Positions 16,337-33,089 of a stretch of 64,000 bases of DNA are shown here, one piece after another. Position 1 is the stretch's first letter; each line of letters opens with the position of its first letter. A model generated the notes under the pieces. The model ran no database searches, had not been told where the DNA came from, and saw only the letters and a program-made list of their open reading frames with translations. The stretch is taken from NCBI GenBank assembly GCA_963573385.1, contig CAUYLG010059225.1:1-64000 (forward strand), written 5' to 3'. Source of the stretch: Cacajao melanocephalus. Its lineage: Eukaryota; Chordata; Mammalia; Primates; Pitheciidae. The position numbers were made by a program, and so were the translations under genes.

Positions 16337-16650
<314 letters not shown>

Positions 16651-16910
16651 TCCCTATCTCTTTTTCTACCTCCTCTTTAAGATGAATAACTCTTAATTTT
16701 TTTCTTACAACACCATTTTCTAGATCCTATACACACGCTTCATTCTTTTTTATTCTTTTTTCTTTTGTCTCTTCTGACTGTATATTTTCAAACAGCCTGT
16801 TTTCAAGCTCACTAATTCTTTCTTCTGCTTGATAAATTCTGCTATTAAGAGACTTTTGTGTATTCCTCAGCATGTCAATTGCATTCTTCAACTCTAAAAT
16901 TTCAGCTTGA

Positions 16911-17235
<325 letters not shown>

Positions 17236-19230
17236 TAATTATTTCAATCTCTTTGTTAAATTTATCTGATAGGATTGTGAATTACTTCTCTGTTTTATTT
17301 TGAATTTCTTTTTTTCCTCAAGACAGCTATTTTGAATTTTCTGTATGAAAGGTCATATATTTGTTTCTCCAGGAGTGGTCCCTAGTGCCTTATTTAGTTC
17401 ATTTGGTGAGGCCATATTTTCCTAGATGGTGTCGATGCTTGTAGATGTTTGTCAGTGTCTGGACATTAAGGAGTTATGTGTTTATTGTAGTCTTCACACT
17501 CTGGGCTTATTTGTGCCTGTCCTTCGTGGAAAGGGTTTCCAGGTATTTGCAGGGACTTGGGCCCCAAGCCCAATAACACTGTGGTTTTTGTAGATTCATA
17601 GAGCTACTGGCTTGGTGGTCTTGGATAAGATCTGGAAGAATTCTCTGGATTACCAAGCAGAAACTTTTGTTATTTTGCCTTACTTTCTCCCATACAAATG
17701 GAGCCCCTCTTTCTGTGCTGAGCCACCTGCAACTGGAGGTGTGGTAATGCAAGCACCCTGTGACCATCATCACTGGGACTGCATTACATCAGACCTGAAG
17801 GAACTCAGCACTGGGTCTTGCCTAAGACCCTTTCCTTCAGGGTGGTGAGTTCCCCTAGTCCCTGGGTATGTCTAGAGATGTTTTTTGGGAGCCAAAGTTT
17901 AGAATAAAAAACCTTAGACATTTACCTGAGACCAGCTTATTGCAACTAAGCTGGCACTCAAACCATAATTCTAAGTCTTTCCTTTTCCTCCCTCCCCTTT
18001 GCACAGGCAAAGGAGCATCTCCCTGTGGCTACCAGCACCACCAGTCCATGGAGGGGTCTGCCATGCTAGTGCCAATGTTCACTTAAATGCTAAGGGTTAT
18101 TTGGTCTGCTTGTGGTGAATGCTGCCAGACCTCTGACTCGCCCCTCTGGCCAGGGCAGGTCCAGAAATGTTGTCCAAGAGCCTAATCCTTGGACTCAAGG
18201 ATCCCAATTTTCTGCTTGTTTCTCTACCCTGCTGTGGCTGTGCTGGTACCTAAGGTGCAAGACAAAGTTCCCTTCTCCCCTTGCTTTTCTCAAACAGAAG
18301 GAGTCTTCCATCATAGCCACCACATCTAGGGATGTGTTGGGCCACATCTGAAACTAGCACATTTCAGAGCCCAAGGCCCACAGCATACTCCCTAGGTATC
18401 ACTGCTGGCTATTCAGGGCCCAGGATCTCTTTAGTCAGCAGATGGTGAATCCTGCCAGGACTTGGCTCTTTACTTCAAGGCAGTGTGTTCCTTTTTGGCA
18501 TAAGATGTGTCTAGAAATGTTGCCTGGGAGGTAGGGCCTGGAATGGGGGGCCTCATGACTCTGCTCAGTACCCTATTCCACTGTGGCTGAGCCGGTATCC
18601 AAGATGTAAGATAAGGTTATCTTTACTCTTTGCTCTCCTCTCCTTAGGCAGAAGCAAAAAATCACTTTTTGCCATGAGATGAACTGACTGGGGTTGGGGG
18701 AGGGATGGTGCAAGCACTCCCTTAGCCACCCTAGCTGGTATCTCCCTAGGTCATGTGCTACCCTAGTCCACTGGCTCTAAGCCCAGCCTCGCACTATGAG
18801 TTGCCTAGGAATAACATAGGAATAACAATCCTTGTATCCTAGACCACCTTTCAAGTTTATTTAGAAGCCCAGAGCACCTTAGCCCGTGGTAGCAAAGCTT
18901 GCTGAGAAAATGAAGTTCTGACTGTTGGAATGGTTCACTCCCCTCTGGCTAGGGCTGGTTAAAGTGCTCCCTACATGCACAGGTGCTGGCTGAGCCCAGC
19001 ATGGCTTTATTCTCCACTGTAACAGGTCAGCACTGAGTTCAATGTAAATTTCCTCAGTTGCTGTGCTCTTCCTTTCCAAAATGCATAGATTATCTCTCTT
19101 TGGCTGCATGGCTGCTGCAGGGGGATGAGTGAAGGGTAGTGTCAGGGATTCAAGACTGTCTTTTCTGCCTTTCTCAATGCCTCTTTCAGTGATATGAAGT
19201 TAAAACTACATACCGTGATTGCTCACCTGA

Positions 19231-19617
<387 letters not shown>

Positions 19618-20425
19618 TTAAGTATGTTTTAAATTTAAGCATGTTTTTTAAATTTAAAAAAATGTGTACCTTTTTATTGGGTTAAAGAAGCTTTCTTCTA
19701 TCCCTAATGTACTGAATGTTCTTATTATAAAGGGTATTGAATTTATCAAATGATTTTTCTGTATCCCTTGAATTTGCCTTGCCTTTTGCATTGGCTAGAA
19801 CTACCAGTAGTACATTGTTGAATAGCAGTTGTGAGAGTGGACATTGTTGTCTTCTTTCTGATCTAAAGAAGAAAGCTTTCAGCCTCATCATTAAGTATCG
19901 TGTTAGCTATGGGCTTTTAGTAGATGCCTTTATCAAATTGAGAAAGTTCCCTTCTATTTCTAGTTTATTAGGTGTTTTTATCATGAAAGTGTGTTGGATT
20001 TTGTCAAAGCATGTCTACTAAGATGATTACATCAGTTTTCTCCCCTCTATTCTGTTAATATGGTGTATTACATTGATTATTTTTTTGTAGGTTCATTTAA
20101 CCTGACATTTCTGAGATAAATTCCACTTGGTAAAGGTATGTAATCCTTTTTATATGTTGCTAGATTTGATTTGCTAGTATTTTGTTGAGGATTTTTCTGT
20201 CCATATTGATAAGAAATATAGACCAATAGGGATTTTTTCTTGTGAATTTTTTGTCTGTTTTTTGGTTCAATGTAATACTGACCTCAGAGAGTAATTTTGG
20301 AGATCTTCCAGTCTCTTATTTTTTTTGGAATAGTTTGCAAAGAATTGGCATTATTTCTCCTTTAAATGTCTAGAACATCTCATTAGTGAAGTCATCTTGG
20401 CCTGGGCTTTTCTTGTGGGAAGTTT

Positions 20426-20442
20426 AAAGATCACTAAGTCAG
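20426..20442. repeat. Left target-site duplication of SSBP1 pseudogene
   Basis: AAAGATCACTAAGTCAG, identical to 21557-21573. Removing the insert restores a continuous L1 reading. Confidence 0.95.
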
Positions 20443-20652
20443 GTGCACTGGAAGTGATCCACTGGCTGGCTGGGCTGGCCGGGTTTGAGCGTCAGGAAGA
20501 CCCTAAAGATTACACTGTAAGAAAAGAAAATAGAAACCATGTTTTGAAGATCTGTATTACAGGTACTTCATCAGTTTGTATGACATGTGTCTGAAACAAC
20601 TACCAGTTTGGTTCTTGAAAGATCCCTGAATCGTGCGCAGTTACTTGGGTGA

Positions 20653-21219
<567 letters not shown>

Positions 21220-21395
21220 TAATGTGAGGCGACAAGCAACAACATTCATAGCTGATAATATTGTATTTCTGAGAGACCAGGTGAAAGAGAAGGAGTAGAA
21301 TGGATGATTCTTCTTTGGCCATCATTTGGTACAGTCTCATTTCCAGATCATGTATAGTCTTTATAGTTCCCCAAAACAAAAATTAAAATACTCTT

Positions 21396-21523
21396 TTTTT
21401 TTTTTTAAGATAGGGGTTTCACCCTGGTGGCCAGGCTGGTCTTGAACTCCTGACCTCAGGTGATCCACCTACCTCGGCCTCCCAAAGTGCTAGGATTACA
21501 GGCGTGAGCCACCGCATCCGGCC
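21396..21523 (-). mobile_element. 5'-truncated Alu inside SSBP1 3' UTR copy
   Basis: Only about 128 bases of Alu, ending CGCATCCGGCC. AAAATACTCTT is duplicated at 21385-21395 and 21524-21534, so the short length arose at insertion, unless internally deleted later. Confidence 0.93.
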
Positions 21524-21556
21524 AAAATACTCTTTCACATAATAAATTTTCTAAAG

Positions 21557-21573
21557 AAAGATCACTAAGTCAG
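21557..21573. repeat. Right target-site duplication of SSBP1 pseudogene
   Basis: AAAGATCACTAAGTCAG, matching the left copy; L1 sequence resumes directly after it. Confidence 0.95.
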
Positions 21574-22610
21574 TTTCTTTACTTGTTATACGTCTATTCA
21601 GATTTTCTAGTTCTTCTTCAGTCAGTTTGGCAGTTTGCATTTTTCTGGGAATGTGTCTGTTTCATCATTGTATCTAATACATTGGCATAGAGTTGTTCAT
21701 AGTATTCCTTTATACTGCTTTCATTTTTGTAATGTCATTAATGATACACAGTTGTTCATTCCTGATTTTAGAAATTTGAGTCTTCTCTCTCTTTTTTTTG
21801 GTTGGTCTAGCTAAAGGGTTTTTCAAAAAACAAACTTTTACTTTTTGGTATTCTCTGTTATTTCTATTCTATATTTCATTTATTTTCACTTTAATTTTGA
21901 TAACTTTGTTTTTTTTGCTTTAAGCTTAGTTTTCCTTTCTTTTTCAGTTTCTTATGGTGGATGGTGAGGTTATTACTTTGAGATCTTTCTTTGTTTATAA
22001 TGCTGGTGATTATAACTATAAATTTCCCTTTAAGCACTGCTGTAGCTGCATTCCATAAATTTTGGTATATTTTCTTTTTTGTTCATCTCAAAGTATTTTC
22101 TAATTATTCTTAGTATTGCTTCTTTGACCCTTTGGCTATTCAGGAATATAATGTTTAATTTCCACATATACGTGAATTTTCAAAATTTTCTTCTCATTTT
22201 ATTTGTAATTTCGTTCTATTGGGATTGCAGAACATATAATTCCAATCACTTTACATTTGTTGAGGCTAGTATGCAGTCTGTCATTGAAAATATTTCATGA
22301 GTGCTTGAGAAGAATGTTTATTACACTGCTATTGGTTGGATCATTCTATAGAGGTCAGTTAGGTCAATTTTGGTTGATAGCATTGTTGTAGTCTTCTATA
22401 TCATTGCTAATTTTCCATCTACTTGTAGTATCCATTATTGAAAGTGAAGTATTCAAGTCTTCAAGTCAATTCTTACTGTTGAATTATGCATTTATCTATT
22501 CAATTTTGAAAGTTTCCCCATGTATTTTGGGACTTTGTTTTTAGGTGCATGTATATTTATGATCATTATAGTTTCTGGATGAATTGACCCTGTTATCATT
22601 ATAAAATGCT

Positions 22611-24471
<1,861 letters not shown>

Positions 24472-24607
24472 TTAACCTTCTTCTTCAAAGTCTTAAAGAG
24501 TACACTGGTTCTTCTTGTGCCAGAAGAGATTAGTACTATCATGAAAAAATTACAGGACTCTAGGAAGACAAAAGGTACTTCTTGTTTTCTAAAAATTGTT
24601 TTACATT

Positions 24608-24898
24608 TTTTTTTTTGAAATGGAGTCTCTCTCTGTCACCCAGGCTAGAGTGCACTGGCATGATCTCGACTCACCACAACCTCTGCCTCCTGGTTCAAGA
24701 GATTCTCCTGCCTCAGCCTCTTGAGTAGCTGGGATTACAGGCACAGGGTGACACGTCCAGCTAATTTTTTGTATTTTTAGTAGAGATGGGGTGTCACCAT
24801 GTTGGCCAGGCTGATCTCAAACTCCTGACCTCAGGTGATCCACCCAGCTCAGCCTCCAAAAGTGCTGGGATTACAGGTGAGAGCCACCACATCTGGCC
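24608..24898 (-). mobile_element. Alu, full length, antisense
   Basis: T-run, GAAATGGAGTCTCTCTCTG, ending CCACATCTGGCC; TGTTTTACA flanks both sides. Confidence 0.96.
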
Positions 24899-25081
24899 TG
24901 TTTTACAGTTTTGTAATGGTAGCTTTTGGGAAGTTAAGGCCAGTCTCATGTCAGATTTAGTCAATATATAATTTGGCAAGGTAAAGCTGAATTCAAAGGA
25001 CTGAGAGAGTCTTCTTGACTACCTTTCCTTCCTGTGCCACAACCTCAACTGAGAATATTCATAGGTTTCAGGAAATCTGTA

Positions 25082-25170
25082 TTAGTTAGTGTGTGTGCGT
25101 GTGTGCACACGCATACATACACACATGTGCATAGAGAGAAAGAGAGAGGGAGAGAGAGAAAGAGATTTTA
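25082..25170. repeat. GT-rich and GA-rich simple repeat
   Basis: Alternating GT/CA units (25088-25130) followed by GAGAGA-type units (25133-25165). It lies where the following old repeat normally has a simple-sequence tract. Confidence 0.9.
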
Positions 25171-25565
25171 AGGAATTAGTTCACATGAGTGTAGAGGTTG
25201 GCAAATCCAAAATCTGCAAGGTGGGCTGACAGCCTGCAGCCCCAGGAAAGAGCTGATACTGTAGTTCAAGCCCAAAAGCCATCAGGCTGGGAACCTAGAG
25301 AAGAGCCAATGTTACAATTCAAAGGCAATCTGTTGGCAGAATTCCTTCTTACCTGGGATAGATCAGTCTTTTGTTCTATTCAGGTCTTCAACTGATTGAT
25401 GTGGCCCACCCACAGTATGGAGAGCAATGTTTTATTCAAAATCCACTAATTTAAGTGTTAATTTCATCCAAAAGCACCCCTCACAGAAACAACTAGAATT
25501 GTTTGACAAAATATCTGGGCATTGTGGTCCAGCCAAGTTGACATGTAAAATTAATCATCACATCC
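25171..25565 (+). mobile_element. Old interspersed repeat, family uncertain
   Basis: I recognise the wording (TTCTATTCAGGTCTTCAACTG, GGCCCACCCACA, CCAGCCAAGTTGACATGTAA) as a widespread mammalian repeat, but I do not trust my memory for its family name. The left edge is the simple repeat before it. Confidence 0.6.
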
Positions 25566-25756
25566 TCTAGAAGAAGCCCAGTCTCTTAAGAAATGTATAG
25601 GATGGAGGAAAAGAGAAAAATAAAGTCTCATGTTAGTTTAAAGTGGGTGGTTACAATAGAGGTTCCCAAATTTCTCCCTTACCACTCCTTAGGAACTGCT
25701 TATGAACCGGGAAGTTCAGACAAATAGGCAGGCCTAGGACTCTAAGTATTTTATAG

Positions 25757-26080
<324 letters not shown>

Positions 26081-26179
26081 TGTGCCTCTTTCTTGAATTT
26101 CTCTTCTTAAGGGGCCATGGTGCATTATGGAAGTTTTTCAAAATAAAGATTTGTGGAAAGAATAAGTAACTCAATCTGT

Positions 26180-26722
<543 letters not shown>

Positions 26723-27098
26723 ATTTCAATTTTATAATACTTTCAAAAATGCAATGCTGTCCATTTATTAAAAAGAGTGAAGATAATCAATAATTAGGAG
26801 TATGGAAAAGTAGTGAAAACAGCACAATATTATATCTATAAAATGTTGATGTTGGTATGTGCCATTGGTAAATGGCATTGGTGGGGGGAAAGTTGAGTCT
26901 CTTATGCATTGAGCCTTTGGGGTGATGTGTAGTGATTTCCATAGGGCTGAGTCTATAACCAAGCTCCTTGCCTGAGTTGAAGGTAGAAGTTCCTTAAAAG
27001 AAACAGAACCAAATCTGTTTGCTGATGAAGATTTGCCTGTGCATGGTAAAAACACAACCTCAAATACAAATATAGTGTAGTAAAAAATGTTAATGTTG
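26723..27098. other. Intergenic sequence, nothing assigned
   Basis: No repeat or gene recognised. A short G-run (GGGGGG) is at 26882-26887. Confidence 0.4.
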
Positions 27099-27402
<304 letters not shown>

Positions 27403-27409
27403 TTATATA

Positions 27410-27975
<566 letters not shown>

Positions 27976-27995
27976 TAAGAGAACACAAAGATGCT

Positions 27996-28389
27996 TGCTA
28001 TGGTTTGAATATGTCTATCAAATTTCATATGTTGGAAATTTGATCCTCCATGTGGTGGTGTTGGGAGCTGAGGCTTAAAGGGAGGTGTTTGGGTCAAGAG
28101 GGCACCACTCTTATGAATAGGTTAATGCTACTATTGAGGGAGTGGGTTTGTTATTTCAGTAGTGGGTTCCTTAAAAAAGGATGAGTTCTAGCCTCCTCTT
28201 TTGCTCTCTCGTTCTCTGTCTCTCTGCCCTTCCACCATGGGATGATGCAGCAGGAAGGCCGTTGTCAGATGTCAGTGCCTCGATCTTGGACTTCCCATTC
28301 TCCAGAATTGTGAGGAAATAAATTTCTGTTCTTTATAAATTACCAAGTCTGTGGTATTTTGTTATAGTGGCATAAAATGGACTAAGACA
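27996..28389 (+). mobile_element. Solitary MaLR LTR (MST-type)
   Basis: Opens TGCTATGGTTTGAATATG and closes AAAATGGACTAAGACA, the hallmark ends of the MST/MaLR LTRs, with AATAAA near 28317-28322. No internal region is attached. Confidence 0.88.
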
Positions 28390-28556
28390 ATACTAATGGG
28401 TATGAAATTTCTTTTGGGGGTGATGAAAATATTCTAAAATTGACTGTAGTGGTGGCTGCACAATTCCGTGAATATACTAAAAGCCATTGTATTGTATACT
28501 TTAAGTTGGTTAATTGTATGATATGTAAATTATATCTCAATAAAACCATTATAACA
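28390..28556 (+). mobile_element. Old L1M 3' end
   Basis: The wording GAATATACTAAAAGCCATTG and ATATCTCAATAAAACC is the typical terminal 3' UTR of old L1M elements, ending in a degenerate A-rich tail. Confidence 0.75.
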
Positions 28557-29378
28557 GAAAAAGAGAACAGAAATAAAAGCATTTGTTAAAATAGTGTTGT
28601 AAAATTTAAGGTAAAATTTCTTATATTTTAACTTTTCTATAATAATAAATTATTATTTTAATTTAGGAGAGGTTCCTTGTACTACTGAAATTTCAGCATT
28701 TCTGTTTTATTTAGTACATTCCTATTTCTCTTTTTTCTTCTTCATATGCACATTGTTGTATAATCTTTTTGTGTGCATTATATGAAAAATACAAACCCAT
28801 TTTTGCTCTGAATAATGTTGATATAACATTCTTCCCAAGTTAATTAGAGAGGATGATGATGTACAAGTTTATGGGTTTTAGGACTTATGAATTTGTGGGT
28901 CTCAGTTTTTGATATTTCCAAACTGGCCTTTTGAGAAAGCAAGAGGACCCAGACACCAAAGTAAAACACAATAAAGAGAAACAAAATGTTATTTTGTATT
29001 CTTTCTAGTTCATACCCAAAGAGGGATCTATTTCAGAGCCTCTTGAATAAATAATGTCATTTCTCTCAAAATTAATATTAGAGTTCTCACAAAGAACAGG
29101 AACAGGGCTTGTAGTAAGCAGTGAAGGACACTGAATCTCATTTTTAATGTCCAGACAATTACCAGGGTTGTGAATACAAAGAAAAGACCTTTCCATGTGG
29201 ATGGCCTACTGCCTCTTACCCCCAAAACTGATCGAACACCCTTGCAGTTTTTGTTCTGGTTCCCTGTCTCTGGATCTTCTCTGTGGGTCATCATCAATAA
29301 GGCGTTCTGTTTGCCCGAGATGGGCTGGTTAGGAGAGGGTGACAGCTACTTTGGAGAGGGTGTGTGGAAATATGTTTT
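28557..29378. other. Intergenic sequence, nothing assigned
   Basis: AT-rich sequence. The overlapping minus-strand frames at 29005-29297 have no family resemblance. Confidence 0.4.
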
Positions 29379-29822
<444 letters not shown>

Positions 29823-30069
29823 CTACAATGGTTTTTTAAATTTTGTTTTTTTGTTTTGTTTTGCGGTAATTTTTACAACTTTCAACATCAGGCATAGGAG
29901 GACAGGAGTAAGAGGCCCAGGAGGGCTGCAGACTGGCAGGGAAGGTAAAGAATTGGAGGGTGGAGCACTAATAATAACGGAGGGAATAAAGGTAGATGGT
30001 GGGCTAAGAATAATGGGAGGGGTATTGACGAAGGAAGGATGGGCTGAGCGAGGGATGATGGTGTAGACC
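29823..30069. other. Purine-rich, G-rich shore of the CpG region
   Basis: From about 29890 the + strand becomes purine-rich (AGGAGGACAGGAG, GGAGGG units) with few CpG. It leads directly into the CpG-rich region and is probably proximal regulatory sequence. Confidence 0.4.
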
Positions 30070-30235
30070 CCTGTGACCGAGGGGAGGGGAAAGGTGGAAG
30101 AAGCAGAGTGGGATAGGGGGCCCTGGGAAAGGAGTGAAGGAGGTCGGCAGACTGCTAAGGGTTAGACTCCGAGAGGCGGGAGGGGGAGGGGGACGGGGGG
30201 GGGGGTAAAGGGCGTGCGCAGCGCATGCGCTGGAA
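30070..30235 (+). promoter_or_regulatory. FTX: FTX core promoter with NRF1 palindrome and G-run
   Basis: The perfect palindrome GCGCATGCGC, the NRF1 consensus, is at 30221-30230. Just upstream is an 11-base G-run (30195-30205) plus GGGGGAGGGGG and GAGGGGAGGGG, able in principle to form a G-quadruplex. No TATA box stands at the usual distance. From memory, human FTX starts about 6.2 kb upstream of mir-374a, which would be near 30204 here; this match is what ties the region to FTX. The initiation base is not visible from sequence. Confidence 0.75.
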
Positions 30236-30450
30236 GCACACTGCGGCGATTCTGGAGAGGTTGTCCTTTTCTGGCATCAGTGTTGCGGCTCGAGGCACAG
30301 CTGGTCCTGTGCCTGCTGTCCACTGCCGCTAAGGCCTGCCGCTGCCTTTCAAGGGTGTCTCTCTCTCTCTCTTTCATGCCGCTCTCTCCACCCCATCTTG
30401 GGACGGCCGGCTCTAAGAATTCCTGCTACAACGCTGAATTCAACCAGGAG
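30204..30450 (+). ncRNA. FTX: Candidate FTX exon 1
   Basis: The transcript would run from the NRF1 region to the donor CAACCAGGAG|GTAAAG, with GT at 30451-30452. It is CpG-rich and contains a (TC)n run at about 30357-30372 and a YY1-type CCATCTTGGG at 30393-30402. Start and end are inferred from promoter position and splice consensus; no transcript was compared. Confidence 0.6.
30393..30402 (-). promoter_or_regulatory. YY1-type motif in FTX exon 1
   Basis: CCATCTTGGG (minus strand CCCAAGATGG), the core of YY1 sites. The same ten bases recur at 31482-31491. Confidence 0.5.
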
Positions 30451-31020
30451 GTAAAGGAACGATGTAGGGGAAGAACAGAACATGGAGGGCGGCGGAGGGA
30501 ACTTGGGCCAGGAAGATCCTTAATTTGTGCATTTTTCCAGTTCACGGGAAGAAAAAATGGAATCCGTTACAGGCCCCAGTTCTCCAAAAGGATGTTGAGC
30601 ATTTGCTTCCCATTGTGAAAGGAATGCGGACTCCTTTCCTCTAACTAGAGTCAAGGCACCTGAGCATCGGTGTTTTCCATGTTCCCTGTTTAAAACATTT
30701 GGGGTTCATCATTTGTAGCAGACGTATTTAAAGGGAAAGGCCTTAGGATAAGGTTCATCTGGTTGTTTAGGAGAGTTTTCCTTGGCTTTGTTCAGATTGG
30801 CGGGTCTTATGTGAATCCTAGGGTACTCTAGCCCTCTCCCTTGGAGTCGGGACCGATTCCATCTAGATCTAGGTTTCATTCTGATCACCTGCAACGCCTT
30901 CTTTCCTGAATTCAACTTCCCTAGTTTACCTCATCTACCCGCATTAGGGAAGGCTGGGAATGGCTCTCCTTGGGCAATGGGGCAGAACTGTGGCGAGAAA
31001 TACGTCCAGATAGCATCAGG
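30451..31020 (+). other. FTX: FTX intron 1 or alternative-promoter upstream region
   Basis: Less CpG-rich than its flanks, no repeat recognised. It separates the NRF1 promoter from the second CpG-rich cluster. Confidence 0.4.
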
Positions 31021-31031
31021 CATGCATACTG

Positions 31032-31039
31032 TATATAAA
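31032..31039 (+). promoter_or_regulatory. TATA-box-like element before the second CpG cluster
   Basis: TATATAAA, with a CpG-rich GACTAGCGCGGTGCGC about 30 bases downstream at 31059-31074. Spacing fits a TATA-directed start near 31065, which could be an alternative FTX start. Single AT-rich motifs are common, so this is tentative. Confidence 0.45.
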
Positions 31040-31061
31040 TGGGAGCAAGAAGGGAGAGGAC

Positions 31062-31440
31062 TAGCGCGGTGCGCAGGGTATTTGAGAGGCTGAATGAGGA
31101 GGCGCGGCACCGAGGGGCGGCGCTCAAGCTTACAGTATTTGAGAAGACCCGACTTAAGGGGAGGGGCTCCAGTGGGTGGCGAGGAGACGGAGGCACGCAT
31201 GCGCAAGGCTTGAATGGATTTGGGGTTGGAGGGTTGGAGGGTTGGGAAGAGAAGGACTCGCACACATATTCACGAACGCAAAGTTGCTAGAAGTTGGCAC
31301 CAGAGGTTGGGAGGGAGAGATGGCGCTCATGCGTATTTGAGACATCTTGATGGGGAGAACGGTAAGGAGGAAGCGGCGCGCATGCGTATTTCAAACGGAA
31401 TGCCGGGGAGGGGAGGCGCTCAGCGTTCGTGTAATTAAGG
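31062..31440 (+). repeat. Degenerate CpG-rich tandem units
   Basis: Units with GC-rich heads and the tail GTATTTGAGA recur at 31077-31087, 31135-31145, 31333-31341 and (GTATTTCAAA) 31386-31395. The two best copies share GCGC[T/G]CATGCGTATTT at 31323-31338 and 31376-31391, 53 bases apart. CGCATGCGCA at 31197-31206 is another NRF1-like word. It has no resemblance to Alu, L1 or LTR sequence. Confidence 0.7.
31317..31326 (+). promoter_or_regulatory. YY1-type motif
   Basis: GAGATGGCGC: ATGGCG core of the YY1 consensus, overlapping one CpG tandem unit. Confidence 0.5.
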
Positions 31441-31443
31441 TTG

Positions 31444-31453
31444 AAAAATGGCG
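31444..31453 (+). promoter_or_regulatory. YY1-type motif
   Basis: AAAAATGGCG, a close match to the AANATGGCG YY1 consensus, ten bases before the candidate splice donor at 31463. Confidence 0.55.
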
Positions 31454-31480
31454 AGGGGGGAGGTAAGCTGTCTTTGCTTG

Positions 31481-31491
31481 GCCATCTTGGG
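31481..31491 (-). promoter_or_regulatory. YY1-type motif
   Basis: GCCATCTTGGG, repeating the motif in candidate exon 1; it lies just past the donor at 31463. Confidence 0.5.
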
Positions 31492-31499
31492 CTATCAGG

Positions 31500-32235
31500 C
31501 CCTGCAGAGAACTACCCTTTTAGCTGAGTGAAGGGATCAACCTGAGTTGGAGTTTTCCTATGCTGTGGCCAGATATACTAGAAATTAACCCAGAATCTTA
31601 GCCTATCACTGGCCTACCGGTAAGTGGGTTCAAAAATGAGGAGGCGATGATGACTCTGCAAAAGGTTGCGGCAGCTGGCGGTGTGTAGGAAATGCGTAAA
31701 AAGGGAGCACTTGGAGACTGGCCACATTTGGGCAGTGTGCTTTCGGAGGGCTCTCTCTGGCTTTCCGATCTTGGGCCGCTGTACTTGGCTTTGAATACAG
31801 TCATTCCATCAGAGTAGCAAAGCACAGTGGTTGTAGTGTGAGAATCTAATGTTGATGCCCTTGATTGCCAAAAGCCCTTGATTTTCTCCCCTGAGAACAT
31901 AGGCGTGAGGATTTGGATGTGTTTCCAAATGCTTGTTACTCTTTGACGTAAACCTGGAATTTGGACCTGTGGCTGCCTGGGACTCATACTGTTGTGGAGA
32001 AAGATTGAAAAGTAGTTAATGGCACTGGTGGTATGAGGGTAGCCTGGGCTTTCACCCTTTCCTTTTTCTTCTGTAGAACTTTCAGCACGGTTTTGTCAAG
32101 GAGGAACATTAGAGTTTCTTTTCTTTTTTAAAGGCAGATGTACTGTCATGACTCCAAGGGCACAAGATTAAAAAGTGAAAAAACAGATCTTTTTCCAGTA
32201 ATCCTAGTTATGACTTCATGGTGGTCCTTTTCCTT
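31500..32235. other. FTX: FTX intron, nothing assigned
   Basis: No repeat recognised; single-copy-looking sequence near the promoter, so a candidate for conserved regulatory DNA. Confidence 0.4.
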
Positions 32236-32249
32236 CTCTGGGCCCATTT

Positions 32250-32254
32250 CTCTC

Positions 32255-32285
<31 letters not shown>

Positions 32286-32584
32286 TTCTCATTTATTTAC
32301 TTTTAGACAGAGTCTTGCTCCGTTGCCCAGGCTAGAGTGCAGTGGTCACTCACTACAACCTCTGCTTCCCGGGTTCAAGCGATTCCCGTGCTTCACTCAG
32401 CCTCCCGAGTAGTAGCAGGGGTTACAGGTGGGCGCCACCACGCCCGGCTAATTTTTTAATTTTTGGTAGAGGCAGGGTTTTGCCATGTTGGCCAGGCTGG
32501 TCTCGAACTCCCGGCCTCAAGTGATTCGGCGGCCTTGACCTCACAAAGTGCTGGGATTACAAGCGTGAGCCGCCGCGCCCGGCC
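32250..32584 (-). mobile_element. Alu, antisense, with (TC)n tail
   Basis: CTGGGCCCATTTCT before 32250 and CTGGGCCTATTTCT after 32585 form a duplication enclosing a (TC)n tract (32250-32290) and an Alu ending CGCGCCCGGCC. The TC tract therefore belongs to the inserted tail. Confidence 0.93.
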
Positions 32585-32639
32585 ACTGGGCCTATTTCTG
32601 CATCTGTAATAATAATTATACTTAAACGTCTATAGCACT

Positions 32640-32880
32640 TGCTACTTGTGACATTCTGGTCTGCGTGCTTTTACATAGGCCGTAACTCATTTGGTACTCA
32701 ACAATCTTACGAAACAGCAATACTGTTATTAAGTTTTTACAAATGAGAAATTTGAGGGACACAATTTTAATTTGTTCAAGGCTTTACAGCCAGTTTAATG
32801 GCTGATACTGGGTTTTTATCCAGGTGGGATGGCTCCAGAAGCCTGTGCTCTTAAGCATTATGCTTTATCCCCTAAAGAGG
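32640..32880 (+). mobile_element. MIR element
   Basis: MIR wording in order: CAAATGAGAAATTTGAGGGA, a middle with CAGCCAG, then CCTGTGCTCTTAAGCATTATG. It is old and diverged. Confidence 0.75.
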
Positions 32881-33089
32881 AGGCAAATTTAAGGGAACCT
32901 TCTTTTATGGTTTCAAAATTTGTTTGTAACTAACCAAAGCCATTTGAGAAAGGAGACTTATTTTCTGTTTTTGACTGCAGAGTATAGGGTTACATACCTA
33001 GGAGACGAAAAGTAAAGAATTGTTTATTTGGTGCCTAGTGTGGTGACTATCCTTAACTACCCTTGTCTTCTGTGCTTTTTGTTCTGCAG

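Larger units (their letters stand above)
31065..31462 (+). ncRNA. FTX: Candidate alternative first exon of FTX
   Basis: Bounded on the left by the TATA-like element and on the right by the strong donor GGGGGGAG|GTAAGC (GT at 31463-31464). It contains the CpG-rich tandem units. The open frame at 31039-31290 has no protein resemblance, and the purine-rich reading is not coding-like, so a non-coding exon is the simpler reading. Confidence 0.4.

Noticed and set aside
25082..25170. Possible regulatory GT/GA repeat
   Set aside because: It is the simple-sequence part normally found at that place in the old repeat next to it.
30214..30618. 134-codon frame at the FTX promoter
   Set aside because: It crosses the predicted splice donor at 30451, shows no family resemblance, and CpG-rich DNA readily gives long frames.
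31039..31290. Frames on both strands in the CpG cluster
   Set aside because: Several overlapping frames on both strands are open at once, as expected in purine-rich, CpG-rich DNA lacking stop triplets.
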